A stretch of DNA of 64,000 nucleotides from Methanoregula sp. (GTDB taxonomy: Archaea; Halobacteriota; Methanomicrobia; Methanomicrobiales; Methanospirillaceae), in the NCBI RefSeq assembly GCF_023227875.1, contig NZ_JALOCH010000004.1, positions 124,001-188,000 of the forward strand. Reading direction: 5' to 3'. Numbering within the stretch: the first letter of the stretch is position 1; each line of letters begins with the position of its first letter. Position numbers and translations under genes: made by a program. This document shows, in pieces, positions 52,837-61,987 of this stretch. The notes beneath the pieces are model-generated. The model was given only the letters and a program-made list of their open reading frames with translations. It did no database searches and was not told the DNA's origin.

Positions 52837-54051
52837 ATGAAACGGGGAAAAAAGGGAGATATATACTCAGAATCCCTCGAACTTCACAGGAAGCACCGGG
52901 GCAAGATCGAAGTCTATTCCAAGGTCCCCGTTACCACCCGTCATGAACTCTCCCTTGCATACACCCCGGGCGTTGCAGAGGTCTGCCGGGAGATCCATAA
53001 GGACAAAGACCTTGCGTACAAATACACCCTCAAGGCCAACACCATCGCCATCGTGACCGATGGTTCCCGGGTGCTCTCGCTTGGAAACATCGGGGGGTAC
53101 GCCGCAATACCCGTCATGGAGGGAAAAGCCCTCCTGTTCAAGAAATTGGCCGGGATCGATGCATTCCCCCTCTGTTTTGAGCGGTACCACATGGAGTTTG
53201 CCGATGATATTAAGAATATCGCCCCCGTATTTGGCGGGATTGCCCTTGAGGACATCGCGGCGCCACGGTGTTTCGAACTCGAAGAGTCATTGCAGGGGAT
53301 CGGGATCCCGGTAATGCACGACGACCAGCACGGGACGGCAGTCGTGGTCCTTGCTGCCCTCCTCAATGCGTGCAGGGTGACGAAAAAGAAGTTCGAGGAC
53401 TTAAATATCGTCGTAAGCGGTGCAGGGGCAGCCGGGTATGCGATAACAAGGATGCTCAAATGCATCGGCTACAATCCCGACCTCTGCAGCAGCGTCAGGG
53501 ATATCATTGTCTGCGACAGGAACGGGATCATCCACCGGCACCGTGATGGCCTGTACGCCAACAAATACAAGTTCATCATCGCTGAAGAGACCAATAAGGC
53601 CGGGCGGACCGGCACGCTTGCCGATGCCATGAAAGGCGCCGATGTCTGTATTGGCGTATCGGTGCCGGGGATCATCACGCCGTCCATGGTCCGTTCGATG
53701 AACAAGGACTCGATCATCTTTGCCCTTGCCCATCCCATGCCGGAGATACTTCCCGCGGACGCACTGCAGGCAGGAGCGGCCATCGTAGGTACGGGGCGGA
53801 ACGATTTCCCTAACCAGATCAACTATGCTCTTGCATTTCCCGGGATCTTCAGGGGAGCACTCGATGCCCGGGCAACGCGGATATCCGACGAGATGAAAGT
53901 CGCGGCAGCGCATGCCCTTGCGGATTACGTGAAGCGGCCCGGAAAGACCCGGATCCTCCCCTCGGTCCTCAACCGCCAGGTGGTAACTGCGGTGGCCGAA
54001 GCAGTCAGAAAAGCAGCAGTAGCAAGCGGGTGCGCCCGTGCGATCACGTAA
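52837..54051 (+). CDS. NAD(P)-dependent malic enzyme
   Basis: A 404-residue short malic enzyme. PVTTRHELSLAYTPGVAEVC opens it, SRVLSLGNIGGYAAIPVMEG, FGGIALEDIAAPRCFE and PVMHDDQHGTAVVVLAAL (metal ligands) are typical, followed by the Rossmann loop VVSGAGAAGYAI. It converts malate to pyruvate and CO2. The phosphotransacetylase-like extension of some bacterial forms is absent. Coenzyme choice cannot be judged. Confidence 0.93.
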   Translation: MKRGKKGDIYSESLELHRKHRGKIEVYSKVPVTTRHELSLAYTPGVAEVCREIHKDKDLAYKYTLKANTIAIVTDGSRVLSLGNIGGYAAIPVMEGKALLFKKLAGIDAFPLCFERYHMEFADDIKNIAPVFGGIALEDIAAPRCFELEESLQGIGIPVMHDDQHGTAVVVLAALLNACRVTKKKFEDLNIVVSGAGAAGYAITRMLKCIGYNPDLCSSVRDIIVCDRNGIIHRHRDGLYANKYKFIIAEETNKAGRTGTLADAMKGADVCIGVSVPGIITPSMVRSMNKDSIIFALAHPMPEILPADALQAGAAIVGTGRNDFPNQINYALAFPGIFRGALDARATRISDEMKVAAAHALADYVKRPGKTRILPSVLNRQVVTAVAEAVRKAAVASGCARAIT

Positions 54052-54094
54052 GATCACTAAAAGAGGCAGGTGTATCAGGTACGTTGCCCGGTTT

Positions 54095-54883
54095 TTAACC
54101 GGGCCTCATCACCCGGCATACGTTCCCCATCAGTGCATGATGCCGGGACAGTTGTTCAAGGAACAGGGTACTACGTTCACCCGCAGGCATCGGCGTCCAG
54201 CTGATACCGCAGTCCGTGTCCCAGAGGATCAGGCCCTCGGAGGGGGCGGGCTGGAGGGGCTTTTTCGCTTCCGCTGTCAGGAGTTCATCGATAGAATTCT
54301 CTCCTGATTCGCCGTTCCCGACCCGGAGCAGGGAGGCAGCCATGCTGCGGACCTGGTGCCACAAGAAACTCTCGGCGGTCACTTCAAAGTACACAAAACC
54401 GCCCTCCTCGGCAACCGTGGCGGCAAGGACGGTCCTGTACGGGTTCTTACCCTCGAGACGGGCGAAGTTGGTAAAATTATGGTTACCGACAAACCTGCCT
54501 GCTGCCTGTGCCATCGGTTCGATATGAGAGGGAGGGTCGGTAAAGTAATACCGGTACGTCCGCTTCTTCGCATCGTACCGCGGGTGAAACGCAGGGAGTA
54601 CTTCCGCATACCCGGTACACCAGCAGTCAGGAGGGAGCTGGGTGTTGATGGTGCGGACGGCCCGGTCCGGGGCGGGAGTCGTTAAGGCCATCACCTGCCC
54701 GGTTGCATGAACACCGCGATCAGTCCTGCCCGCCGACAGGAACCCGGCTTCCCTCCAGTCATCAAAGAGGCTGAGCCGCTGGCAGGCAGCGATGAACTCC
54801 CCTTCCACCGTCCGGTGGGAGGCCTGCATCTGCGATCCGAAAAACCTGCTGCCCATGTACGAGACCCGGAACGCGAGCCTCAC
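54095..54883 (-). CDS. truA: tRNA pseudouridine synthase TruA
   Basis: A 262-residue enzyme that makes pseudouridine at tRNA positions 38-40. The catalytic Asp is in SAGRTDRGVHATGQVMAL; YDAKKRTYRYYF and FLWHQVRSMAASLLRVG are conserved. GTG 54883 (M-R-L-A-F-R-V-S-Y-M-G) overlaps the PHP gene's stop as GTGA. The upstream ATG at 54925 would extend into that gene and lacks family sequence. Confidence 0.93.
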   Translation of the reverse strand: MRLAFRVSYMGSRFFGSQMQASHRTVEGEFIAACQRLSLFDDWREAGFLSAGRTDRGVHATGQVMALTTPAPDRAVRTINTQLPPDCWCTGYAEVLPAFHPRYDAKKRTYRYYFTDPPSHIEPMAQAAGRFVGNHNFTNFARLEGKNPYRTVLAATVAEEGGFVYFEVTAESFLWHQVRSMAASLLRVGNGESGENSIDELLTAEAKKPLQPAPSEGLILWDTDCGISWTPMPAGERSTLFLEQLSRHHALMGNVCRVMRPG

Positions 54884-55557
54884 CGGAGCTGCATGTGCCG
54901 GGTGATCCTCTTGATCTTTCTCCATGTGTTGTTGATGGACTGGCGCGTATAGGTGCGCAGCGGTGTCTTCCTGCCGCCACAGGATACTCTCCCGGCCTGG
55001 ATTGCCTCAAGGATTGCGGGGACATTCTTCTCCGCTTCAATGTAGGTCCTGCCGAATCCGACAAACTTTGCGTTATGGGCATCGCTCCCGCCAACGCACG
55101 GTTTACCCAGCCGTTTTGCGATACGGGCCGCTTTCTTGTTTGCCGAGCCGACGATATACCGGCTGTTGAACACCTCGACCGCGTCCACTACGTTCATACC
55201 GGCTTTCTTCCTGCGGGCAACCCCGTGCCGCCAGACATGGTACGGGTGAGGGAGGATCGCGATGGCACCCATCCTTCTGGCTATACTGACCGTGGCCACC
55301 ACATCGAGACCTGCGGGGATGATCTCCGTGACGCCGAGCACCAGCAGGTGGCCCTGCTTTGTCGAGACCTCGATGCCGGGGATCACCAGAACGGTTGTCG
55401 GGACCGTCAGGGCTTTTATTGCCCCGTCCACAGAATCGTGGTCGGTGATCGCGATCGCGTCAAGCCCCTCGGCCTCGGCCTGCCGGAGGATCTCCTCGAC
55501 ACTGCTCTCACCGTCCTTGGAATAATTCGTATGCACGTGCAGATCGCAGGCAAGCAT
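54880..55557 (-). CDS. PHP-domain phosphoesterase
   Basis: A 225-residue TrpH-like phosphoesterase: CDLHVHTNYSKDGESS (H-x-H metal site), AIAITDHDSVDGA (D-H), AILPHPYHVWRHG and VGGSDAHNAKFVGFG. Relatives cleave nucleoside 3',5'-bisphosphates or RNA ends. The short basic tail is WRKIKRITRHMQLR. Operon with truA by a four-base overlap. Actual substrate unknown. Confidence 0.87.
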   Translation of the reverse strand: MLACDLHVHTNYSKDGESSVEEILRQAEAEGLDAIAITDHDSVDGAIKALTVPTTVLVIPGIEVSTKQGHLLVLGVTEIIPAGLDVVATVSIARRMGAIAILPHPYHVWRHGVARRKKAGMNVVDAVEVFNSRYIVGSANKKAARIAKRLGKPCVGGSDAHNAKFVGFGRTYIEAEKNVPAILEAIQAGRVSCGGRKTPLRTYTRQSINNTWRKIKRITRHMQLR

Positions 55558-55598
55558 CTGATCATAGTGTTTTTATCTCTCTGGTATTAAGGAAACTT

Positions 55599-57011
55599 AT
55601 GCGCATCCTCCTCCCCACCGGCACCGCCACCGAAGAGATGGTCCGGATGGCGGCCGCCGGTTTCGACGTGGAGGTTATCGTGACCGGGGAGATTGCATCC
55701 TTCCTGACCCCCCACCGGCTTGGTGAACTCATCAGAAAGGGGCACTATGATATGGTACTCGTCTCCGGGATGAGCACTGCATCGTTTGAGGGGGTGGAAC
55801 GCGAGACCGGTGTGCCGGTCTATCGCGGGCCACGGCACGCAGCGGATCTCGCCATGATTCTTCCCCTCATCGGGAAGATCACCCTTTCCCGTACCGTCCC
55901 CGCAGACGAGTTCCTCACATCACAAAGGGCGGCAGATGCGATGGCACGGGTCGATACACGGGAACAGGAGGCGGAGTGCGACTGCATCATCAGGGGACTG
56001 AAGATCGGCGGGGGGTCACGGATGAAGGTACTCGCAGAGATTATGGACGCCCACCGGTGCGAGAACATCCGCGAGCGGGCAGAGTCCTTCTTCTCATCGG
56101 GCGCTGATATCGTTGACCTCGGGTTCGGGTTCGATGCGACTCCTGCCGATGTGACCCGGGTGTTCTCTGCACTCGACGGGATCGATCGGCCGCTCGCAGC
56201 AGACACCCAGGACCCGGCACTGATCCGGGCTGCACTTGTAAGGGCCGATATCATCCTTAGCCTGCAGGAGGAAAACATCCCCCTTATCGGAGAAGATGTG
56301 GCACGTGCCGGTGCTGTGGTGGTTGTTGTTCCGGGTGCAGGCACGCTTTCAAAGAATATTGCTCTCGCAAAACAGGCAGGGATCCGGTGCATCATTGCCG
56401 ACCCGCTCCTCCGGCCAGCCGGGTCCGGCCTTGTTGCGTCCCTGAAAAATTTCAGAAAAGGGCGTTACCCCCTCTTCTTTGGCGCCGGTAATGTTGCCGA
56501 ACTCCTTGACGCGGACTCTCCCGGCGCCAACGCCCTCCTTGCCGGCATGGCAATGGAACTGGGAGCGGCCGTGATCTTCACGAGCGAACATTCCGACAAG
56601 ACGCGGGGGTCCGTCCGCGAGATGCGGCAGGCAACGGAGATGATGGTGCTTGCCCGGGACCGGCCCTACCCAAAAGACCTCGGGATCGACCTCCTTGTCC
56701 TGAAAGAGAAGCGGAGACGGTGCGAACCGCCACTTGAGTATGAGACGGTCACCCCCGCAAAGGAGATGCCGGACGAGATTGAGTACGATCCGAAAGGTAA
56801 TTTCCGGATCGGTATCGAGGGTAACAGGATCATGGCAGTGATTAACGGGAAAGCCGTGCAGGGAACGCGATGGCAGGATGTGTTGTATACCCTCCTGTCG
56901 CAGGGGAATGTCTCCCTGCTGGACCATGCCAGTTATCTGGGCCGGGAACTCTACAAGGCAGAGCTCGCGATCAGGTACGGGCGGAGTTTCGAGCAGGACG
57001 GGGAGTTCTGA
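55599..57011 (+). CDS. Dihydropteroate synthase-related protein
   Basis: A 470-residue archaeal protein with three parts: an N-terminal domain (MRILLPTGTATEEMVRMAA), a TIM barrel with DHPS-like features in the middle (MKVLAEIMDAHRCENI; GADIVDLGFGFDATPADV; PLAADTQDPALIRAAL) and a C-terminal domain (GNFRIGIEGNRIMAVINGKA). Methanogens have this family where folate-type DHPS is missing, and it has been linked to methanopterin metabolism. The exact reaction is not settled from sequence. Confidence 0.82.
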   Translation: MRILLPTGTATEEMVRMAAAGFDVEVIVTGEIASFLTPHRLGELIRKGHYDMVLVSGMSTASFEGVERETGVPVYRGPRHAADLAMILPLIGKITLSRTVPADEFLTSQRAADAMARVDTREQEAECDCIIRGLKIGGGSRMKVLAEIMDAHRCENIRERAESFFSSGADIVDLGFGFDATPADVTRVFSALDGIDRPLAADTQDPALIRAALVRADIILSLQEENIPLIGEDVARAGAVVVVVPGAGTLSKNIALAKQAGIRCIIADPLLRPAGSGLVASLKNFRKGRYPLFFGAGNVAELLDADSPGANALLAGMAMELGAAVIFTSEHSDKTRGSVREMRQATEMMVLARDRPYPKDLGIDLLVLKEKRRRCEPPLEYETVTPAKEMPDEIEYDPKGNFRIGIEGNRIMAVINGKAVQGTRWQDVLYTLLSQGNVSLLDHASYLGRELYKAELAIRYGRSFEQDGEF

Positions 57012-57050
57012 TACCAACCTTTTATTGCAGGAAAAAATCACCTGTACTCC

Positions 57051-57332
57051 ATGTCCACACAGGCACGCGCATCCCATATCCTTGTAAAGACCGAAGATCA
57101 GGCAAACCAGATCATGAAGCGCCTCGCTGACGGCGAAGAGTTTGACAAGGTCGCCCGCAGGTTCTCCTCCTGTCCTTCCGGCAAGCAGGGGGGAGACCTC
57201 GGCTGGTTCGGCAAGGGCATGATGGTCCCCGAGTTCGAGAAGATCGCATTCGAGGAAGAAGTCGGCAAGGTGGTCGGCCCGGTCAAGACCCAGTTCGGGT
57301 TCCACGTCATCAAGGTCACCGGCAGGAAATAA
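57051..57332 (+). CDS. Parvulin-type peptidyl-prolyl isomerase
   Basis: A 93-residue single-domain parvulin: ARASHILVKTEDQANQIM, FSSCPSGKQGGDLGWFGKGM, VPEFEKIAFEEEVGKVVGPV and TQFGFHVIKVTGR, which cover the two active-site His and the substrate pocket. No signal peptide, so it is a cytosolic foldase. It lies between the DHPS-related gene and an exported enzyme. Confidence 0.93.
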   Translation: MSTQARASHILVKTEDQANQIMKRLADGEEFDKVARRFSSCPSGKQGGDLGWFGKGMMVPEFEKIAFEEEVGKVVGPVKTQFGFHVIKVTGRK

Positions 57333-57347
57333 TTTTTTGAGGTTCCC

Positions 57348-58160
57348 ATGGAACTGCAGAAATTCCTTCTCGGTATCGGTCTTGCCATCGTGATCGTCTT
57401 CTGCGGTGCATCGGTGTACACCCATTTTGTCAAGGCTGTCCCTGCCCCTGCTGACCACGACACACTCTACCAGGTCTCCACCATCGATGCCCTGATGCTG
57501 GGGGTATACGAAGGGGTCCAGCCGGTCGGGGAACTGAAAAATCACGGGGACTTCGGGATCGGCACGTTCGAAGCGCTTGACGGCGAGATGATCGTGCTGG
57601 ACGGTGTTGTGTACCAGGCAAAGGCGGACGGGCACATCTACGTGGCCGCTGACCGCCAGACAACGCCATTTGCAACGGTGACGCATTTCAGCAGCGATCA
57701 GGCGGTCACTACGGACCGCCCGATGAACCTCTCCGTCTTCTCTTCCGTTATGGAAGACCGGCTCCCCACCGGGAACATGGTCTACGCGGTCCGGATGCAC
57801 GGCACATTCCCGCTCATGAAGGTCCGGGCAATACCAGCGCAGCAGGAGCCCTATCCCACACTGGCCGAGGCATCAAAAAACCAGTCGATATACACCTATT
57901 CTGATGCCACCGGCACGATTGTCGGGTTCTATACACCGGTCTTTTTTAAGGGGGTCAATGTCGCAGGATACCACCTCCACTTCCTCAGCGATGACCATAC
58001 GACCGGCGGTCACATCCTCGACTTCACGGTACCGGCAGACACGACGGTTGAATATGATATCACGCCGGGATTTTCCATGGCACTGCCGACAAGCGGCGAT
58101 TTCACCGGGGTCGACCTCTCGCAGGACCTGAGCGCGGACCTTGCGAAGATCGAGAAATAA
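57348..58160 (+). CDS. budA: Exported acetolactate decarboxylase
   Basis: A 270-residue alpha-acetolactate decarboxylase. An N-terminal hydrophobic segment (FLLGIGLAIVIVFCGASVY) is a signal or anchor, as in secreted Bacillus forms. The body has GIGTFEALDGEMIVLDGVVY, the zinc site VAGYHLHFLSDDHTTGGHIL (H-x-H and H) and a Glu-rich N-terminal loop. The enzyme converts acetolactate to acetoin. No acetolactate synthase is adjacent, so its substrate source outside the cell is unclear. Confidence 0.92.
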   Translation: MELQKFLLGIGLAIVIVFCGASVYTHFVKAVPAPADHDTLYQVSTIDALMLGVYEGVQPVGELKNHGDFGIGTFEALDGEMIVLDGVVYQAKADGHIYVAADRQTTPFATVTHFSSDQAVTTDRPMNLSVFSSVMEDRLPTGNMVYAVRMHGTFPLMKVRAIPAQQEPYPTLAEASKNQSIYTYSDATGTIVGFYTPVFFKGVNVAGYHLHFLSDDHTTGGHILDFTVPADTTVEYDITPGFSMALPTSGDFTGVDLSQDLSADLAKIEK

Positions 58161-58243
58161 TCCCCTTTTTTAAAGGAGAGTTTTTTTGCGATCGCATCCA
58201 AGAGGATCGGTACAGTACTTCACGTGCTGGCAGGGACGTTCAC

Positions 58244-58615
58244 ATGAAAATCCGCGGCATCCGGCAGGACCTCATCACCCTTCTTCTCCAGATGGGACGC
58301 GAGAACCATCCCAACGAGTTTGCCGGTGTGATCCGCGAATGCGACGGTGTCATGGAAGAACTGAACCTGCTCCCCGGGACCATCGGCCGCGAGGATTCCG
58401 CATCCATCTTCTACGATATGATGCCCCTTGACACCCACGTTGCCGGGAGCGCCCACAGCCACCCGAACGGCGTGATCAGCCCTTCGGATGCCGATATCAG
58501 TTTCTTCCCGAGGACCGGCCGGTACCACCTCATCATCGGGTACCCCTACCGGAACAACGACTGGCGGTGTTTCACCGCGGACGGTCAGCCCTGCAATCTT
58601 GAGGTGATCCCGTGA
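58244..58615 (+). CDS. JAMM/MPN+ metalloprotease
   Basis: A 123-residue JAB1/MPN domain: NHPNEFAGVIRE (Glu) and AGSAHSHPNGVISPSDADIS, the H-S-H-P-x-G-x(4)-S-x2-D zinc motif. Archaeal JAMM enzymes release SAMP ubiquitin-like proteins from targets. Start ATG 58244. The stop overlaps the ribL GTG. No SAMP or E1 gene is adjacent. Confidence 0.9.
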   Translation: MKIRGIRQDLITLLLQMGRENHPNEFAGVIRECDGVMEELNLLPGTIGREDSASIFYDMMPLDTHVAGSAHSHPNGVISPSDADISFFPRTGRYHLIIGYPYRNNDWRCFTADGQPCNLEVIP

Positions 58616-59055
58616 CCGTACGACGTATTGTTGCCACGGGGACCTTCGACATCCTTCACCCGGGACACCTCTATTACCTTGAGGAATCGCGGAAACTCGG
58701 GGACGAACTCTGGGTCATCGTGGCCCGGGACACCAACGTGAAGCACAAGCCCCGCCCGGTCATCCCGGAGGAGCACCGCCTCGCGATGGTCGCTGCCTTA
58801 AAGCCAGTCGACCACGCAGTGCTCGGGGACAAGGTGGACATGTTCCGGCCCATCGAGGAGATCCACCCGGAGATCATAACGATTGGGTTCAACCAGATGT
58901 TCAACGAGGAGAAACTCACAGAGCAGCTCCGGGCCCGCAACATATCATCCCGGATCGTGCGCATCGGAAGGTATGCCGATGACGAACTCTGCAGTTCGCG
59001 GCTGGTCGTCAAGCGTATCCTCGACAAGCGGTGCCACGACCAGCACCATCCTTGA
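58612..59055 (+). CDS. ribL: FAD synthase RibL
   Basis: A 147-residue archaeal FMN adenylyltransferase of the cytidylyltransferase fold: VATGTFDILHPGHLYYLEES (H-x-G-H nucleotide site), VARDTNVKHKPRPVIPEEHR and GFNQMFNEEKL, then SSRIVRIGRYADDELCSSR. It makes FAD from FMN and ATP. GTG 58612 overlaps the JAMM stop as GTGA. Unrelated to bacterial RibF. Confidence 0.92.
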   Translation: MTVRRIVATGTFDILHPGHLYYLEESRKLGDELWVIVARDTNVKHKPRPVIPEEHRLAMVAALKPVDHAVLGDKVDMFRPIEEIHPEIITIGFNQMFNEEKLTEQLRARNISSRIVRIGRYADDELCSSRLVVKRILDKRCHDQHHP

Positions 59056-59184
59056 GTAATCCCGGAATCCTTTTTTACCCATATACCTGCGGGGCATCGG
59101 ATGCATCAGGAGAGAACTCCCTGCCCGCCGAAAAAAATTGATTATGGGAAGACTATCTGATCGACCGGGCAGGGAAATAACGGG

Positions 59185-60330
59185 TTATCTTCCCGAATTA
59201 TGGGGCCGTCGGACAAGAGCCTTTCTCCTGTTGTGACTGACGATCCCCCGTCTCATCGACGTACTGTACCTGGCCATGAACGAACCCACGAGAGTTGTCA
59301 CAATGACCAGGGCGGCAATGACGGTCCCCACGACGGCTGAGCCGTACAGGACCGCGATGGCGATCGAGAACTCTCCCCGGCTGATCGTATTCGCCCAGAT
59401 CTCAAGTCCCGACAGGGCAGACCCGTAAATCGTAAGCCCGATGAGCATACCGGAAATCAGCTTGCTGAAAACTGCCAGGATACAGAGTATCGCAATCGCG
59501 TACAGGTCCACACCGCTCGCGAAATCGATCGTGACCCCGAAGAAGACAAAGAACATCACCAGGAAGACATCCTTGAACGGCCGTGCGTGCTGCTCGAATG
59601 CATCGGGGTCCGTTGTTGCAAGAGCGGCGCCAAGTGCGATCACCATCAGGGTATCCGGAATCCCGAACAATATGGCGAGGGCGGCCGTCGTGAGCACTGC
59701 GGCGAAGGTAAACAGGATCGGGGTTTCGTCGTCACGGTCAAGGATCGAGACGAGGAACTCCCTCCCGTGATGCGCAATCAAGTACATGACTCCGAGGGCC
59801 AGTACGATCTTGAGGAAGAAGTACAGGAGGTCCTTGTCTGCCGAAGACAGCAGGGCGATGATGACGATCAGGACAATATCCTCGAAGACCTCCAGCCAGA
59901 TGATAAGCTCGGCCTCCTTCATCATCAGTTTCCGGTTCTCGATGAGAGAGGTGAGGACGATGGCCGTGCTGGTGATGTAGAAGGCTACACCGATGATGAA
60001 GGCCTCAATGAGCGGGAAACCGAGGAGGTATGCGGCGGTAAACCCGATTCCCATATCAACGACGAGACCGATGAGTCCGCTGATGAGTAATTTCGAGGGA
60101 TCGGCAAGCATCCGGTCCAGTCTCAGCTCGAGGCCCATGAAGAACAACAGGAAGAGCAGGCCGATCTCCGAGAAGAACTGGCTGATCTCATCCGACTGGA
60201 CTACGCCGAGGCCTGCCTTGCCCAGCACGATACCGGCAAGGATATAGAACGGTATGGCTGGAATCGAGAGATATTTGGAAATAAGCGCAAGCACCATGCA
60301 GACAAAAAGGGCGATGATGAAGCCTTCCAT
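59185..60330 (-). CDS. Cation:proton antiporter (KefB/CPA2 type)
   Basis: A 381-residue membrane protein with about 12 hydrophobic segments and the CPA2 pattern: IPAIPFYILAGIVLGKAGLG, IGLLFLLFFMGLELRLDRM and ITSTAIVLTSLIENRKLM. A short basic tail follows the last helix. Transport of K+ or Na+ against protons is likely. Its ATG overlaps the stop of the upstream KhtT-like gene by one base, so the two form a regulated transporter pair like Bacillus KhtTU. Confidence 0.9.
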   Translation of the reverse strand: MEGFIIALFVCMVLALISKYLSIPAIPFYILAGIVLGKAGLGVVQSDEISQFFSEIGLLFLLFFMGLELRLDRMLADPSKLLISGLIGLVVDMGIGFTAAYLLGFPLIEAFIIGVAFYITSTAIVLTSLIENRKLMMKEAELIIWLEVFEDIVLIVIIALLSSADKDLLYFFLKIVLALGVMYLIAHHGREFLVSILDRDDETPILFTFAAVLTTAALAILFGIPDTLMVIALGAALATTDPDAFEQHARPFKDVFLVMFFVFFGVTIDFASGVDLYAIAILCILAVFSKLISGMLIGLTIYGSALSGLEIWANTISRGEFSIAIAVLYGSAVVGTVIAALVIVTTLVGSFMARYSTSMRRGIVSHNRRKALVRRPHNSGR

Positions 60331-60824
60331 TACTCCACCATAATTTCGCTCTCAAATTTGTTAATCTGGTCACTCTCCCCTATGACCAGTACTGCGTCCC
60401 CAACCTCGAAAACAAATGAGGGGGCGGGATTGATGATATTGTGATCGTGCCGGGAGACCGCAACCACGGTCGCACCGGTCTTCGCCCGGATCTGGAGGTC
60501 TTCGATTGTCTTCCCGATGATGGCTTCCGGGATGTAGAACGTGTGGATGGTAACCCGGAGGTCGGCAAGTGCCGAGAATGCGATCTCCACGCTCTCCTGG
60601 TCCGCTTCGATGATCGCCCCGGTGAGGATATTTCCCAGGCGCCGGGCCTCCCCGGGGGTCATCTCGGCTGCACTGGGAGTTTTACAGCCTTTCTGGAGCG
60701 TGTACATCTGGATGACCCCGGTTGTGGTAAAAAAGATCGCAACAGTGTCACCCTTGTCGGTCTTGAACTCGTATTTTGTTCCAATACCGGGAAGGTTCTT
60801 GGATCGAAGCGCCATATCAGACAT
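60330..60824 (-). CDS. KhtT-like regulatory subunit with TrkA_C domain
   Basis: A 164-residue soluble protein. The N-terminal half (LPGIGTKYEFKTDKGDTVAI; EMTPGEARRLGNILTGAI) matches KhtT. The C-terminal TrkA_C domain has FYIPEAIIGKTIEDLQIRAK, TGATVVAVSRHD and VFEVGDAVLVIGESDQINKF. KhtT binds c-di-AMP and K+ to gate the KhtU antiporter. ATG 60824 is used, with ATG 60815 as an alternative; a TATA-like run (60838-60852) lies just upstream. Confidence 0.85.
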   Translation of the reverse strand: MSDMALRSKNLPGIGTKYEFKTDKGDTVAIFFTTTGVIQMYTLQKGCKTPSAAEMTPGEARRLGNILTGAIIEADQESVEIAFSALADLRVTIHTFYIPEAIIGKTIEDLQIRAKTGATVVAVSRHDHNIINPAPSFVFEVGDAVLVIGESDQINKFESEIMVE

Positions 60825-61108
60825 TAGAGAAATGATCCTGAAATATATTATGGTTCTTAAAGGTGAATGCATCGCCGGAGCGCTACAGAAAAAAAGAAAA
60901 TAGGGTTTTTGGTCTGAGAGGTCGGGAGGAGCGATGCACGAACATTAACTGGCATCTGACTCTTGAGAGGGTTAGATCGTCCTCCCCACATACCCTGTTG
61001 AAACACAGGAGATTTAAAGTCCGGACCGGGCGGAGTGAAAGTGATTCCTCCTCCCCAACGGCGTGCCCGACAAACAACCATTTAACCCGCCATACCGGAC
61101 ACTGATCC

Positions 61109-61987
61109 ATGGATCGGACAGAGCACGTCCATATCATCAGCGCAGGTGAAAAGATACACATTGCCTATCCTGCCATGTTCCGCGAACTCCCGGCCATTTC
61201 CCGGACCATGGTGTTTACCGACAGCACCGTTCATGAGGAATCCACGGACCCGGTTACGGACAAGTACCGGCTCGCGGTCCGGAATGCCGTTGCGGCAACG
61301 CAGGAGATCTCCGCGTCGCTCTTGATACCCTTCAGCAGGGAGATGATCTTTCCCCCGGCCTATGCTTCTGTCCGATCGGCGCTTGCAAAGATACGGCGGG
61401 AGTACCCGGATGCACGGTTCACGTTCGACCTGTCGGGCGGGTCAAAAGAACTCTGCCTGGCGCTCTTTGCTTTTGCCCCTTGGCTTGGTGGGGAGGTCTA
61501 TGCTTCCTTTGATGAGAAAACCGCACGTCACGTCCCGCTGCCGGACCGCACCATCGGTTCCCTGCTTTCGAGTCCCAATCACCAGATGATCCTCGCGATT
61601 CTCCTCAACCGGAAGAAGATGAAAAAGGACGCAGCAAAGGGTGCGGTGCCAGAAGACCCGGCGTTGTGGGTGCCCCGGCAGTACCTGTACGGGCAGCTCG
61701 TTTCGTCCTATGTCCCGTCCCGGACCGGGAAGGAAAAACCGGGCGCTCCCCCAAAGCCTGTTGCACAGTATAAGAGCGGACGGAAACCGGTCGCAGAACT
61801 ATCCCACGCCACCTTTTCCGGGTTCATGCGCACGCTCCGCGATGCCGGGCTCGTTGAAGAGGGATACTCTCCGGGCAGCCGGAAAGAGAAGAGTTACCGG
61901 ATTACAGAAGCCGGGGAGATTGCCTTCCGGTTCTTTTCCGATCCTGCCACCAGCTCGCTGGTCTGGAGCATGCTGGAGAGTTCCTGA
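61109..61987 (+). CDS. Stand-alone CARF domain-winged helix regulator
   Basis: A 292-residue protein. The N-terminal Rossmann-like domain begins HVHIISAGEKIHIAYPA and includes RFTFDLSGGSKELCLALFAF, the D-x-(S/T)-G-G-(S/T)-K ligand loop of CARF domains. After a variable Pro/Lys-rich linker comes a winged helix: LSHATFSGFMRTLRDAGLVE, then KSYRITEAGEIAFRFF. CARF-wHTH proteins such as Csa3 bind cyclic oligoadenylates and control CRISPR genes, but no CRISPR array or cas gene is in the window. Ligand and targets unknown. Confidence 0.78.
   Translation: MDRTEHVHIISAGEKIHIAYPAMFRELPAISRTMVFTDSTVHEESTDPVTDKYRLAVRNAVAATQEISASLLIPFSREMIFPPAYASVRSALAKIRREYPDARFTFDLSGGSKELCLALFAFAPWLGGEVYASFDEKTARHVPLPDRTIGSLLSSPNHQMILAILLNRKKMKKDAAKGAVPEDPALWVPRQYLYGQLVSSYVPSRTGKEKPGAPPKPVAQYKSGRKPVAELSHATFSGFMRTLRDAGLVEEGYSPGSRKEKSYRITEAGEIAFRFFSDPATSSLVWSMLESS

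Noticed and set aside
56349..57800. Minus-strand frame of 483 codons
   Set aside because: Covers three recognisable plus-strand genes (DHPS-related, parvulin, acetolactate decarboxylase); a codon-bias shadow.
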